64,000 nt of DNA. Source: Nitrosopumilus ureiphilus. Lineage in GTDB: Archaea; Thermoproteota; Nitrososphaeria; Nitrososphaerales; Nitrosopumilaceae. This document shows, one piece after another, positions 26,452 through 35,703 of this stretch. Below the pieces are notes generated by a model. That model saw only the letters and a program-made list of their open reading frames with translations, ran no database searches and was not told the origin of the DNA. Each line of letters opens with the position of its first letter. Within the stretch, counting starts at the first letter, position 1. Where the stretch lies: positions 623,578 to 687,577 of the forward strand of contig NZ_CP026995.1 of the NCBI RefSeq assembly GCF_013407185.1, written 5' to 3'. Made by a program: the position numbers and the translations under genes.

Positions 26452-27188
26452 CTGGAAAAGTGTATCTTGTTGGAGCAGGACCTGGAGATCATAAATTAAT
26501 TACACTCCGTGCAGTTGAATTACTCAAAAAGGCAGATGTTGTTTTGTATGATAGGCTAGTAAGTAAAAAAATAATTTCAATGATTCCAAAATCAGCTGAA
26601 AAAATTTACGTTGGCAGAGCAGTAGGGGATGACACCACTCATCAAAATACCACAAACGATTTGATGGTAAAACATGCAAAATCCAAAAAAAATGTTGTTC
26701 GACTAAAGGGCGGTGATCCTATAATCTTTGGACGTGGTGGTGAAGAAGCAGAATTTCTAAAAGACAATAAAGTAAAATACGAAATTGTTCCTGGAATTAC
26801 TTCTGGAATTGGTTCTGCTACATATGCAGGCATCCCTTTGACTCACAGAAAATATGCCTCATCTGTAGTTTTTGTTACAGGACATGAAGATCCTGAAAAG
26901 AAAAAAGAGATCGTAAAGTGGCAAAGACTTGCAAAATCTGTTGATACAATTGTGATTATGATGGGGCTTTCAAGAATTGATGTTATTTGCAAACAGCTTA
27001 TTGCAGGAGGAATGGATAAGACGACTCCTGTTGCAGTCATTCAAAATGGAACTACTCCTAACCAAAAAATGATCAAAGGAACAATAACAAATATTGCAAA
27101 AAAAATTAAAGAAAATAAAATAACCCCTCCCACAATTATTATTATTGGAAATGTCGTTGATTTGTCAGATACTATTGGGTGGAAATAA
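26448..27188 (+). CDS. cobA: Uroporphyrinogen-III C-methyltransferase
   Basis: 246 residues; SAM-dependent methyltransferase that makes precorrin-2, the branch point to siroheme and cobalamin. Motifs: VYLVGAGPGDHKLITLRA, YDRLVS, VRLKGGDPIIFGRGGEEAEF, VPGITSGIGSATYAGIPLTH. Stand-alone type; the dehydrogenase is a separate gene at 41989. Its stop overlaps the hemD ATG. Confidence 0.94.
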   Translation: MTGKVYLVGAGPGDHKLITLRAVELLKKADVVLYDRLVSKKIISMIPKSAEKIYVGRAVGDDTTHQNTTNDLMVKHAKSKKNVVRLKGGDPIIFGRGGEEAEFLKDNKVKYEIVPGITSGIGSATYAGIPLTHRKYASSVVFVTGHEDPEKKKEIVKWQRLAKSVDTIVIMMGLSRIDVICKQLIAGGMDKTTPVAVIQNGTTPNQKMIKGTITNIAKKIKENKITPPTIIIIGNVVDLSDTIGWK

Positions 27189-27985
27189 TGCTTGATGGAA
27201 AAACTATTGCTATAACTCGTTCTAAGGATGATGCTACTGAATTCATTTCACTTACTGAACAAAATCATGCAAAACCACTCCCATTACCTACAATTGAACT
27301 TGTAAGTAAGGGTGAAAAAATAGTTGATGAGTTTTTAGAATCTATGGAGGAATACAATCCTGACTATTCTGTTTTTATGAGCTCAAAAGCAGTCAAACTA
27401 CTTTTTGATACTGCAAAACATGTTGGTAAATTAGATAATCTACAATTAGCTGTTGCAAATACTATCGTAATGTCTGTTGGCCCAAAAACAACAATTGCGC
27501 TTGAAAACGAAGGAATCAAAGTTAATCTTCAACCTACTACATTTTCATCTGTTGGAGTGGGTGAGGAATTCACACAAATCAACGCAGTTGGGAAAAAAGT
27601 TATTGTTCCTCGAAGTGGCGCATCTACACCATTTCTCAAAGAACTTTTAAACAAAATTGGAATTGATGTGCTAGAAATTCATCTCTATGATGTTTGTGCA
27701 TTCAGAGATACTACTCAATGGAATGAATTCAGAGAATTATTCTCTCAAAATAAAGTGGATGGTATAGTGTTTACCAGTGCATCATCTGTACGTGGATTCT
27801 TTGAGATAATGTCAAAAGATTATGGTGAAGACAAATTACTTGAACATCTTGCAAAATTATCTGTAGTTTCTATTGGTCCATTTACTTCAGATGAATTGAA
27901 AAAATTCAATGTTAAAAATATTGTATCTCAAGTTCATACAGTTGCAGGGGCGTTTGATGCAATGAAAAATACTCTTACTGCATAA
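27188..27985 (+). CDS. hemD: Uroporphyrinogen-III synthase
   Basis: About 265 residues from ATG 27188, which overlaps the cobA TAA by one base (a GTG at 27179 is in frame but less likely). Two-lobed HemD fold with low conservation; recognisable are KTIAITRSKDDATEF at the start, VFMSSKAVKLL, VPRSGASTPFL and IVFTSASSVRGFFE. Closes and inverts ring D of the linear tetrapyrrole. Last gene of the operon. Confidence 0.88.
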   Translation: MLDGKTIAITRSKDDATEFISLTEQNHAKPLPLPTIELVSKGEKIVDEFLESMEEYNPDYSVFMSSKAVKLLFDTAKHVGKLDNLQLAVANTIVMSVGPKTTIALENEGIKVNLQPTTFSSVGVGEEFTQINAVGKKVIVPRSGASTPFLKELLNKIGIDVLEIHLYDVCAFRDTTQWNEFRELFSQNKVDGIVFTSASSVRGFFEIMSKDYGEDKLLEHLAKLSVVSIGPFTSDELKKFNVKNIVSQVHTVAGAFDAMKNTLTA

Positions 27986-28071
27986 TCTGAACATTGATTG
28001 CGCTTAACTTGATCTTCTAAACCACAATCTTAGCTAAACCTATTTAGCTGTGCCTATTTTTCCTCATGTAT

Positions 28072-28080
28072 TTATAATAT
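28072..28080 (+). promoter_or_regulatory. TATA box of the SUF operon
   Basis: TTTATAATA centred about 25 bases before the third in-frame ATG (28099), consistent with a leaderless sufB mRNA starting there; the two earlier ATGs at 28090 and 28093 would then not be transcribed. Confidence 0.5.
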
Positions 28081-28098
28081 AACGGGGTTATGATGGGC

Positions 28099-29499
28099 AT
28101 GGCAACTGAAAACCTCGACATGGATTATTCCAAATATGATTTTAAAGACTCTACAGAACTTTATGTTCACCTTAGCAAGAAAGGCCTGTCTAAGGAAACT
28201 GTGATTAGCATCAGTAAAATGAAAGATGAACCAGAATGGATGCTTGAATTTAGATTACGTTCTTTTGAAATTTTTATGAAAAAACCAATGCCAACTTGGG
28301 GCGGAGATCTTAGCGTTATTGATTTCCAAAATATTTACTATTATGCAAAAGCATCTGACAAAGTAGAAAAGAGCTGGGATGATGTACCAGACAATGTCAA
28401 AAAAACATTTGACAAACTTGGAATTCCAGAAGCTGAAAAGAAATTCTTAGCAGGTGTTGGCGCACAATATGAATCTGAAGTCGTATATCATAGTCTAAGA
28501 GAGGATCTGGCAAAACAAGGTGTTCTATTCTTAGATACTGATGCAGCGCTTAAAGAACATCCAGAGATTTTCAAGAAATACTTTGGTAAAATTATTCCTC
28601 CAGAAGATAACAAATTTGCAGCACTAAACAGTGCGGTTTGGAGTGGTGGTTCGTTTATCTACATTCCACCAGGTGTCAAAGTTGACATGCCTCTTCAAGC
28701 ATACTTTAGAATTAATGCTGAAAACATCGGTCAATTTGAAAGAACATTGATCATTGCTGATGAAGGCTCAGAAGTTCACTATATTGAAGGATGTACTGCT
28801 CCTGTTTATTCTTCAGAATCACTTCACTCTGCAGTTGTAGAACTAGTTGCACACAAAGATGCTAAACTAAGATATACGACAATCCAAAATTGGAGTAGCG
28901 ATGTGTATAACTTGGTTACAAAACGTGCTTATGCATATGAGGGTGCAACAGTAGAATGGATTGATGGAAACATTGGAAGTAAACTGACAATGAAGTATCC
29001 TGGAATCTATCTTATGGGTGAGCGAGCATATGGTGAGACACTCTCTATTGCGTTTGCAGGAAAAGGGCAACACCAAGATACAGGTGCTAAAATGGTTCAT
29101 CTTGCACCAAATACTACCTCTAAAATCACATCAAAGTCAGTAAGCAGACTAGATGGACGTTCAACTTACAGAGGACTACTCAATGTGGCAAAAGGTGCTA
29201 CAAATGTTAAAGCAACCGTAAGATGTGATGCATTACTCTTAGATGATACGTCCAAGACTGATACATATCCATACATGGAAATCAATCAGGAAGATGCAAC
29301 AATTACTCACGAAGCAACAGTTGGAAAAATTGGTGATGAACAAATCTTCTACTTGATGACTAGAGGATTCACTGAAGAGGAAGCCCTTTCATTAATTGTA
29401 AATGGTTTCATGGAACCATTTACAAAAGAACTTCCAATGGAATACGCAGTAGAACTCAACAGACTCATCAAATTAGAGATGGATGACTCTGTGGGGTAA
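28099..29499 (+). CDS. sufB: Fe-S cluster assembly protein SufB
   Basis: About 466 residues. Scaffold of the SufBCD complex. Typical segments: [40 protein letters not shown] with the conserved cysteine, [20 protein letters not shown], and the C-terminal [15 protein letters not shown]. First gene of sufB-sufD-Rieske-sufS-sufU. The start at 28099 is chosen from the TATA spacing. Confidence 0.95.
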   Translation: MATENLDMDYSKYDFKDSTELYVHLSKKGLSKETVISISKMKDEPEWMLEFRLRSFEIFMKKPMPTWGGDLSVIDFQNIYYYAKASDKVEKSWDDVPDNVKKTFDKLGIPEAEKKFLAGVGAQYESEVVYHSLREDLAKQGVLFLDTDAALKEHPEIFKKYFGKIIPPEDNKFAALNSAVWSGGSFIYIPPGVKVDMPLQAYFRINAENIGQFERTLIIADEGSEVHYIEGCTAPVYSSESLHSAVVELVAHKDAKLRYTTIQNWSSDVYNLVTKRAYAYEGATVEWIDGNIGSKLTMKYPGIYLMGERAYGETLSIAFAGKGQHQDTGAKMVHLAPNTTSKITSKSVSRLDGRSTYRGLLNVAKGATNVKATVRCDALLLDDTSKTDTYPYMEINQEDATITHEATVGKIGDEQIFYLMTRGFTEEEALSLIVNGFMEPFTKELPMEYAVELNRLIKLEMDDSVG

Positions 29500-29518
29500 A
29501 CTCCCACTTTGATTAAAA

Positions 29519-30919
29519 ATGTCTCAAGAAACACTCTCAAAACTCAACACAAGCCATATCGATGAAATTTCCTCATCAAGAAATGAACCTGAATGGCTCA
29601 AAGATTACAGAAAAAATTCACTAACAATCTATGATCGTCTTCCAATTGAAATGTCTCCTCTTTACAACAAATACACTGATGCCAAAAAAATGGACCCAGA
29701 AAAAGTATTACTTTCAACATCCACTACTGAAACAATTCCAAGTTTCCTAAACAAAAGATTAACCGAACTAGAAAATGAAACTTGTATTATTCAGATTGGA
29801 ACAAATGTTCACAAAATCAATATCTCTGATGAATTAAAATCAAAAGGACTTGTAATTTCTTCAATATCTGATGCAATTAAAAATAATTCTGACCTGGTAA
29901 AAAAAGCACTAGAATCTTCAAACTCAAATGATGATAAATTTACTGCGTTAAACAATGCTGCCTTTAATTCAGGAGTATTCATCCATATTCCACGTAATCT
30001 CGTCTTGGACAAACCAATTCACTTTTTGGCATGTCTCTCAGAAGATGGTAATTCTACTATTGCTAGAAATATTGTCTTTGCAGATGAAAACAGCAAAGCC
30101 ACAATTGTCCAAGAAATCTATTCTCCTAAAACAGAAAAACAACCAGCATATCTTGAATTACTAAACACAAATCTTGCAGCAAATGCACAGCTAGATGTTA
30201 CAACTTTACAGTTAATGGATCAGCATACAGTAAACTTTTCAACAAGACGAACTGATTTGGCACAAGATGCCAAAGTAAATTGGTATTCTGGCTTGTTTGG
30301 TTCTATTTTATCTAGATACAAAATTGAATATTTTCTTAATGGTAGTGGTGCATCTGTAAATGACTCTGAAGTAATATTTGGAAATGATGAGCAATCATTT
30401 GATATCCAAACTAATGTGAATCATGAAAGTCCATCTACTGATGCAAGGGTAGTTGAAAAATCAATTCTTAGAAACAAATCAAAGTCTCTTTTCAAGGGAA
30501 TGATAAGAATTAAAGAACACGCTGCAAAATCAAATTCATTTTTATCTGGTCGTTCTATTCTTTTAGATAAAGATGCAAAATCTGATGCAATTCCTGGACT
30601 GGAAATATTTACAAATGATGTAAAGGCTACGCACTCTGCATCTGTTGCACAAATTGACGAAGAGCAAATATTTTATCTTAAAACTAGATGTCTTACTCAC
30701 GAAGAGGCAGAAAGAACCATTGTTGAGGGATTCTTAGAACCACTTTCAAGGAAAATGTCCTTCCAAGTACGAGCATGGATTGCATATCTTATTGAATCTA
30801 AATGGGAAAATCGTGAACTCACTATTAACACTGATGCAGAATTAACTAAATTTGTTGAAGTAGAAGAGACACGTTATAACGAAGACGCAGAAATTGAACA
30901 ACACTACAAGTATCGGTGA
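29519..30919 (+). CDS. sufD: Fe-S cluster assembly protein SufD
   Basis: 466 residues, SufB/SufD superfamily beta-helix. It lacks the SufB cysteine cluster region but keeps FTALNNAAFNSGVFIHIPRN and the C-terminal HEEAERTIVEGFLEPLSRKM. It forms the heterodimer with SufB on which SufC acts. It overlaps the Rieske gene by 4 bases. Confidence 0.92.
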   Translation: MSQETLSKLNTSHIDEISSSRNEPEWLKDYRKNSLTIYDRLPIEMSPLYNKYTDAKKMDPEKVLLSTSTTETIPSFLNKRLTELENETCIIQIGTNVHKINISDELKSKGLVISSISDAIKNNSDLVKKALESSNSNDDKFTALNNAAFNSGVFIHIPRNLVLDKPIHFLACLSEDGNSTIARNIVFADENSKATIVQEIYSPKTEKQPAYLELLNTNLAANAQLDVTTLQLMDQHTVNFSTRRTDLAQDAKVNWYSGLFGSILSRYKIEYFLNGSGASVNDSEVIFGNDEQSFDIQTNVNHESPSTDARVVEKSILRNKSKSLFKGMIRIKEHAAKSNSFLSGRSILLDKDAKSDAIPGLEIFTNDVKATHSASVAQIDEEQIFYLKTRCLTHEEAERTIVEGFLEPLSRKMSFQVRAWIAYLIESKWENRELTINTDAELTKFVEVEETRYNEDAEIEQHYKYR

Positions 30920-31233
30920 TTAATTTGTCAGAATGGATTAAAGCTTGCAATTTGGAGCAGGTAAAAGAAGGACAGCTTTTTGGATTTGTACATGATGATA
31001 AAAAACTTCTACTAGCTAATCTTAAAGGAAAAATTCATGCAACTGATTTAATATGCACTCATGCTGATGCCGATCTTTCTACAGGCTTTCTCAGTGATGA
31101 AGGCGTGAGATGCCCATTACATCTTTCTGTTTTTAATTTAGAGAATGGCGAGCCTCAAAATCTTCCTGCAGAAATTCCTCTTAAAGTATACAATGTTAAA
31201 ATAGATGACAACGAAATTTACGTGGAGCTTTAA
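30916..31233 (+). CDS. Rieske-type [2Fe-2S] ferredoxin
   Basis: 105 residues. The two cluster half-sites are CTHADADL (C-x-H) and CPLHLSVF (C-x2-H), the Rieske ligand set. It resembles the ferredoxin subunits of aromatic oxygenases and nitrite-reductase small subunits. Placed between sufD and sufS with overlapping or adjacent ends, it may pass electrons during cluster assembly, or simply be an early client. Confidence 0.88.
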   Translation: MINLSEWIKACNLEQVKEGQLFGFVHDDKKLLLANLKGKIHATDLICTHADADLSTGFLSDEGVRCPLHLSVFNLENGEPQNLPAEIPLKVYNVKIDDNEIYVEL

Positions 31234-31236
31234 AAT

Positions 31237-32481
31237 ATGCAAAGTACAGAATCATTATTTGAAAATATAAGAAAAGATTTTCCAATACTTCAAAGAACTG
31301 TTCGAGATAACAAAAAACTTGTTTATCTTGATAATGCATCTACCACACAAAAACCAAATCAAGTAATTGATTCGATTACTGACTATTATCAAAATCACAA
31401 TGCCAACATACACAGAGCAGTATATGCACTAGCTGAAGAAGCTACTGAAGCTTATGAGGCAACTAGAGATAAAATTGTAAATTTCATTAACATTAAAAAT
31501 CGTCAAGAAATTATTTTTGTTAGGGGCACCACTGAAGCAATTAATCTAGTTGCATATGCATGGGGTAGACCTCACATCAAAGAAGGTGACATTGTAGTTA
31601 CTACTGAATATGAACATCACAGCAACATTGTACCCTGGCAACTTGTTACTCAAGAAAAACATGCCAAATTAGAATACATTGGAATGGATGATGATGGTGA
31701 ATTAATTTTAGATGATCTTGACAAATATCTTGCAACAGGTAAAGTCAAACTTGTAACCTTTAGTCTGATGTCAAATGTTCTTGGAACTATAACTAATGCT
31801 GAAAAAATCATTGAAAAATGTAAAGCAGCAGGCGTTCTCACCCTAATTGATGGTGCTCAGGCAGTACCTCACATGAAAGTTGACATTGAAAAATTGGGGT
31901 GTGACTTTTTTGCATTTTCTGGACACAAGATGTTAGGCCCCACAGGAATTGGTGTTTTGTGGGTTAGAAAGTCTATTTTGGAAACAATGGTGCCATTTCA
32001 TGGTGGTGGTGATATGATTCGAGAAGTTCACAAATATGAAACCACTTGGAATGATTTACCATACAAATTTGAAGCAGGTACTCCAAACATTGCAGATGTT
32101 GTGGGATTAGGAGCTGCAATTGACTATCTTACAAAGATTGGAATGGATAATGTAAGGGAGCACGAAATTGAACTAACAAAATATGCTATGAAAAAATTAT
32201 CTGAAGTCAAAGGACTTCATATCTACGGTACAAAGGATATGTCAAAACGTGGTGGTGTGATCTCATTTAATTTTGCAGATGTACATCCTCACGATGTTGC
32301 TCAAATTATTGATGAAGAAGGTATTGCGGTACGTTCTGGACATCACTGTGCACAAGTGTTAATGGAGCGACTAAATGTTGCAGCAACATCACGGGCTAGT
32401 TTTTACATTTACAATACTAAAGAAGACATTGATATTCTGGTAAATTCATTAAAAATTGTGGCAAAGGTGTTCAAACTATGA
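31237..32481 (+). CDS. sufS: Cysteine desulfurase
   Basis: 414 residues, group II desulfurase. PLP lysine in FSGHKMLGPTGIGVLW; persulfide cysteine in RSGHHCAQVLMERL; YLDNASTTQKP near the N-terminus. It supplies sulfur to SufU, whose gene overlaps it by 4 bases. Confidence 0.95.
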   Translation: MQSTESLFENIRKDFPILQRTVRDNKKLVYLDNASTTQKPNQVIDSITDYYQNHNANIHRAVYALAEEATEAYEATRDKIVNFINIKNRQEIIFVRGTTEAINLVAYAWGRPHIKEGDIVVTTEYEHHSNIVPWQLVTQEKHAKLEYIGMDDDGELILDDLDKYLATGKVKLVTFSLMSNVLGTITNAEKIIEKCKAAGVLTLIDGAQAVPHMKVDIEKLGCDFFAFSGHKMLGPTGIGVLWVRKSILETMVPFHGGGDMIREVHKYETTWNDLPYKFEAGTPNIADVVGLGAAIDYLTKIGMDNVREHEIELTKYAMKKLSEVKGLHIYGTKDMSKRGGVISFNFADVHPHDVAQIIDEEGIAVRSGHHCAQVLMERLNVAATSRASFYIYNTKEDIDILVNSLKIVAKVFKL

Positions 32482-32921
32482 GTGGCAATGCGGATATTTA
32501 TCATGAAATGATTGTGGATTATTCTAGAAACCCAATTAATTATGGAGAAATTGAAAATCATGATGTTACTTTTCATGATTCAAATCCACTATGCGGTGAC
32601 AGTATAGATATTGACATGAAAATTGATGATAACAAAGTGACAGATATTAAATTTCATGGAAAGGGATGTGCAATTTGTATGGCGTGTTCTTCTGTCCTAA
32701 CTGAAATCACAAAGGGTAAGACTCTTGATGAAGCACGAGCAATAGAGAAAAATGATGTGTTAAGTGAATTGGGTCTAGAGCATCTTCAGGCTGTACGAAT
32801 AAAATGTGCCTTGCTTTCTCTTAAAGTACTGAAATCTGCTCTTTATACCTACATTGGAAAGAATTTAGAAGATACTCCTGATGTAGATAAACTAAAAGAA
32901 GAGGCAGCAAATCTGTACTAG
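32478..32921 (+). CDS. sufU: SufU/IscU-type Fe-S scaffold or sulfur acceptor
   Basis: 147 residues. Conserved ligands: NPLCGDSIDI, GCAICMACSSVL and RIKCALLSLKVL. In SufU these bind zinc and take sulfur from SufS; in IscU they hold the nascent cluster. Pairing with SufS favours the SufU role. Confidence 0.92.
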   Translation: MSGNADIYHEMIVDYSRNPINYGEIENHDVTFHDSNPLCGDSIDIDMKIDDNKVTDIKFHGKGCAICMACSSVLTEITKGKTLDEARAIEKNDVLSELGLEHLQAVRIKCALLSLKVLKSALYTYIGKNLEDTPDVDKLKEEAANLY

Positions 32922-32922
32922 T

Positions 32923-33270
32923 ATGAGTGATTTTACTCCCACAATGCCAATTTCATTGCAAATACGAAAAATAATTTTTGAAAAATTTAATGATCCTGAT
33001 GGTAAATTCACAAATGATGAAATTTTTGAAATCATAAAAGAAAATGGTGATCTTGATCCTTCTTGGATAATTGATGACACTGAATCCTTTTTTAACGAAA
33101 TTTGTGATTCTGGTCTTGCAAGAAATATTGCCCAGAACTTTACAACGATATGGATGAAACTATTTGATCCAATTGAAAAACTTCATTGCAATTCTTGTAA
33201 CAATGATGTCTATCTTGGACCATCTGAAGAAAGAATATGTCCAAACTCTTCTTGTAAATCTTCTATTTAG
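32923..33270 (+). CDS. Hypothetical protein with C-terminal zinc ribbon
   Basis: 115 residues starting 2 bases after sufU. The N-terminal two thirds look like a small helical or winged-helix domain (PISLQIRKIIFEKFND...FTNDEIFEIIKENGDL). The C-terminus has CNSCNNDVYLG and CPNSSC, a zinc ribbon. The layout resembles a DNA- or RNA-binding regulator, perhaps of the suf operon, but this is inference. It is convergent with pgk, overlapping by 8 bases. Confidence 0.65.
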   Translation: MSDFTPTMPISLQIRKIIFEKFNDPDGKFTNDEIFEIIKENGDLDPSWIIDDTESFFNEICDSGLARNIAQNFTTIWMKLFDPIEKLHCNSCNNDVYLGPSEERICPNSSCKSSI

Positions 33271-34525
33271 ATCTGTATTTTTTTGCAGCATCCTCAAGTG
33301 CTTTGATCATTGGCAATTTTTCTCCTGTAAGATAAAGCACTAGTGCCCCGCCTGCTGTGCTGACATGATTGATTTTTTCTGCAAGTCCAAGTTTTTTTAG
33401 AGCAGATGTCAAATGTCCGCCACTAACGATTGTTGTTGCCATGGAGTTTGCAACTGAATCAAGTAATGCTTTTGTTCCAAAACTGAAATTTTCTTTTTCA
33501 AAAAATCCTGCAGGTCCGCTGATAAAGACGGTTCCAGCACCAGCAATTAGTTTTGAATAATATTCTACAGTTTTTGGACCTAAATCATAAATTTTATCAG
33601 TTTTGGCAATCTCTCTGACATCCATCTCGACTCTTGCTCCATCTTTATCAATTGCAATATCAACAGGTGTGGCAAAAACATCTGGATATTCTCCTATCAA
33701 CGAATGAGCTTTTGATACTACTTCATCTTCTCTTTTAATTCCAAGAGGGGATTTGATTCTGGCTTGTGCACGCATAAACACATTGGCAATTAATCCTGTT
33801 AATAGAACATGATCTGCACGTCCATTTTGAATCAATAGTCTGATTGCTTCCAATCTGTCTGGTACTTTGGAGCCTCCGAGGACAATTACATGTGGTGCCT
33901 TGGCTACAGTCATTATCTCATCTAGATTTCTAACTTCTCTCTCAACAATTCTTCCTGCACAAGCAGGAATGACTTGTGGGAATCCGACAATTGATGGGTG
34001 TGATCTGTGTGCGCTTGGAAATGAATCTAATACACATAGATCAAACAATTTTGATAATCGTGAAACCATGATTGTTTTTGCAGCATTTTCTGGTGTGAAT
34101 TCATAATTTTCTTCTGCACATAATCTTAGATTATCTAAAAGTAAAATGTCTCCGTCTTCTAAATTTTTAATTGCATTTTGTGCAGCTTCACCAATTGTAT
34201 CTTCAACATATTTGATTTCTCTGTTCATCAATTTCTCAAGAACTTTTGCGTGTTTGTCCATTCCTGTATAATCGTCATTTCCAACTCTTCCTTGATGTGA
34301 TGCAACAACAACTTTAGCTTCTTTTAGTGATTGTAAAGTTTCAATGGCTTCTTCAATTCTTTTGGTACCTGAAATTTCCATTGTATCTGGATCTATTGGG
34401 CAATTCATATCTACTCTTAAAAAAACGGTCTTGCCTTTTAGGTCAAAATCATCTAGTGTGAGTACCTTCACGCCCTTTCTATTATCCACTTGGTTAAATT
34501 CTTTGAGCCGATCATTTATTTTCAC
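33263..34525 (-). CDS. pgk: Phosphoglycerate kinase
   Basis: 420 residues. Interconverts 1,3-bisphosphoglycerate and 3-phosphoglycerate. FLRVDMNCPIDPD, VASHQGRVGNDDY, the DSFPSAHRSHPSIVGFPQ loop and the C-terminal VSTAGGALVLYLTGEKLP nucleotide loop are all seen. In an autotroph without glycolytic feeding it probably works in the gluconeogenic direction. Confidence 0.94.
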   Translation of the reverse strand: MKINDRLKEFNQVDNRKGVKVLTLDDFDLKGKTVFLRVDMNCPIDPDTMEISGTKRIEEAIETLQSLKEAKVVVASHQGRVGNDDYTGMDKHAKVLEKLMNREIKYVEDTIGEAAQNAIKNLEDGDILLLDNLRLCAEENYEFTPENAAKTIMVSRLSKLFDLCVLDSFPSAHRSHPSIVGFPQVIPACAGRIVEREVRNLDEIMTVAKAPHVIVLGGSKVPDRLEAIRLLIQNGRADHVLLTGLIANVFMRAQARIKSPLGIKREDEVVSKAHSLIGEYPDVFATPVDIAIDKDGARVEMDVREIAKTDKIYDLGPKTVEYYSKLIAGAGTVFISGPAGFFEKENFSFGTKALLDSVANSMATTIVSGGHLTSALKKLGLAEKINHVSTAGGALVLYLTGEKLPMIKALEDAAKKYRSK

Positions 34526-34610
34526 TAATATTATTTACAAACAGTAATTCATAATTTCAAAACTTATCTACTGACAAAAATTAAAAACTACTAACTTGAG
34601 GTTTAATTAA

Positions 34611-35279
34611 TTGCAAAATTGGATTTTTGATATTAGGTCCCGCTCCTTTGTTTTACTGACTGCATTATTTCTTGTTCTTACTGGATTCGTTTATTCGGGA
34701 ATAACTGATATCTTTGATCAAAATGTAGTTTTATTTTTCTCACAAAATGTCGGAAATCCATCAATTGACATCATTATGCAGTATGTCACAGAAAGTGGTG
34801 ATGTCTTCAATATGTTGATGTTTGGAATTGTGGTTTTAATCATTCCCAAAACTCGAAGAATCGGAATTACTCTTATGATTCTAATCGTAATATCTACGCT
34901 CCTTACAGGCTATATCAAATGCGGTGTGGATAGGGATAGACCTAATTTTGAGTATGAAGGCGTGGAATTCCCTGTTACAATTAGCCGTGATACCTTTGCT
35001 TTATTCTGTGAGGGTGGATTTGATGCATCATATCCTTCTGGACATGCTGCAAGATCAATGATTTTCGCAATAATTTTGGGTTATGCACTTTCAGAACGAT
35101 TCCCACGTGGTGCATATTTGATGTTCTTGTATCCTGCAATGATTTCACTTAGCAGAATCTATGTTTTACAGCATTATCCTATGGATGTCATTGGTGGAAC
35201 TGTAATTGGAATAATGCTTGCCGGAGTAATGGCTAAACGAACAAAACTTTACAAACTTTTTGAGAGATCAAAAACCTAA
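34611..35279 (+). CDS. PAP2-superfamily membrane phosphatase
   Basis: 222 residues from TTG 34611, about six membrane helices. All three catalytic motifs are present: KCGVDRDRPNF, YPSGHAARS and SRIYVLQHYPMD. Likely removes pyrophosphate or phosphate from a lipid carrier (dolichol or undecaprenyl type) or from archaeal lipid precursors. Its end overlaps the convergent gene by 12 bases. Confidence 0.85.
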   Translation: MQNWIFDIRSRSFVLLTALFLVLTGFVYSGITDIFDQNVVLFFSQNVGNPSIDIIMQYVTESGDVFNMLMFGIVVLIIPKTRRIGITLMILIVISTLLTGYIKCGVDRDRPNFEYEGVEFPVTISRDTFALFCEGGFDASYPSGHAARSMIFAIILGYALSERFPRGAYLMFLYPAMISLSRIYVLQHYPMDVIGGTVIGIMLAGVMAKRTKLYKLFERSKT

Positions 35280-35579
35280 TTCAGTTAAAGCAGAATTACT
35301 TATCAGAACAATTGCATAATGTTCATCATCATGATGATATGTCCAATATCTAATATCTCGGATTTCATTTTTTTGTCTGAGTCCATGAGTTACTCCAGTT
35401 GTAACCGAGTGCCCAATTCTTTTAGCAATTTTTGATTCTTTTGGCATGAGAACTCTGAATCCTTCTTTTCTTTCTTTAAATCCAAGTTTTACCATATCTT
35501 CAACTGCATCTACTGCATCTTTTTCGTCTTTTAGATCATATGTCTTTGATATTGGCAAATTTTTTGGATGAAAATCCAT
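35268..35579 (-). CDS. Conserved hypothetical protein
   Basis: 103 residues, basic in the middle (LGFKERKEGFRVLMPKESKI), with RYWTYHHDDEHYAIVLISN near the end. No membrane segment or known domain. A compact alpha/beta fold is likely. Convergent with the PAP2 gene. Confidence 0.6.
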   Translation of the reverse strand: MDFHPKNLPISKTYDLKDEKDAVDAVEDMVKLGFKERKEGFRVLMPKESKIAKRIGHSVTTGVTHGLRQKNEIRDIRYWTYHHDDEHYAIVLISNSALTELGF

Positions 35580-35703
35580 ACTTTTCTTGAATTCTCTTAA
35601 CTAATATTTTTTAAAAAATGATTTTTGCGATCAAAATTAGTTAATTTTCTTAACTGGTAAGTCAAATCCTGATTATATTAACAACTTAACCGACTCTTTT
35701 TCT

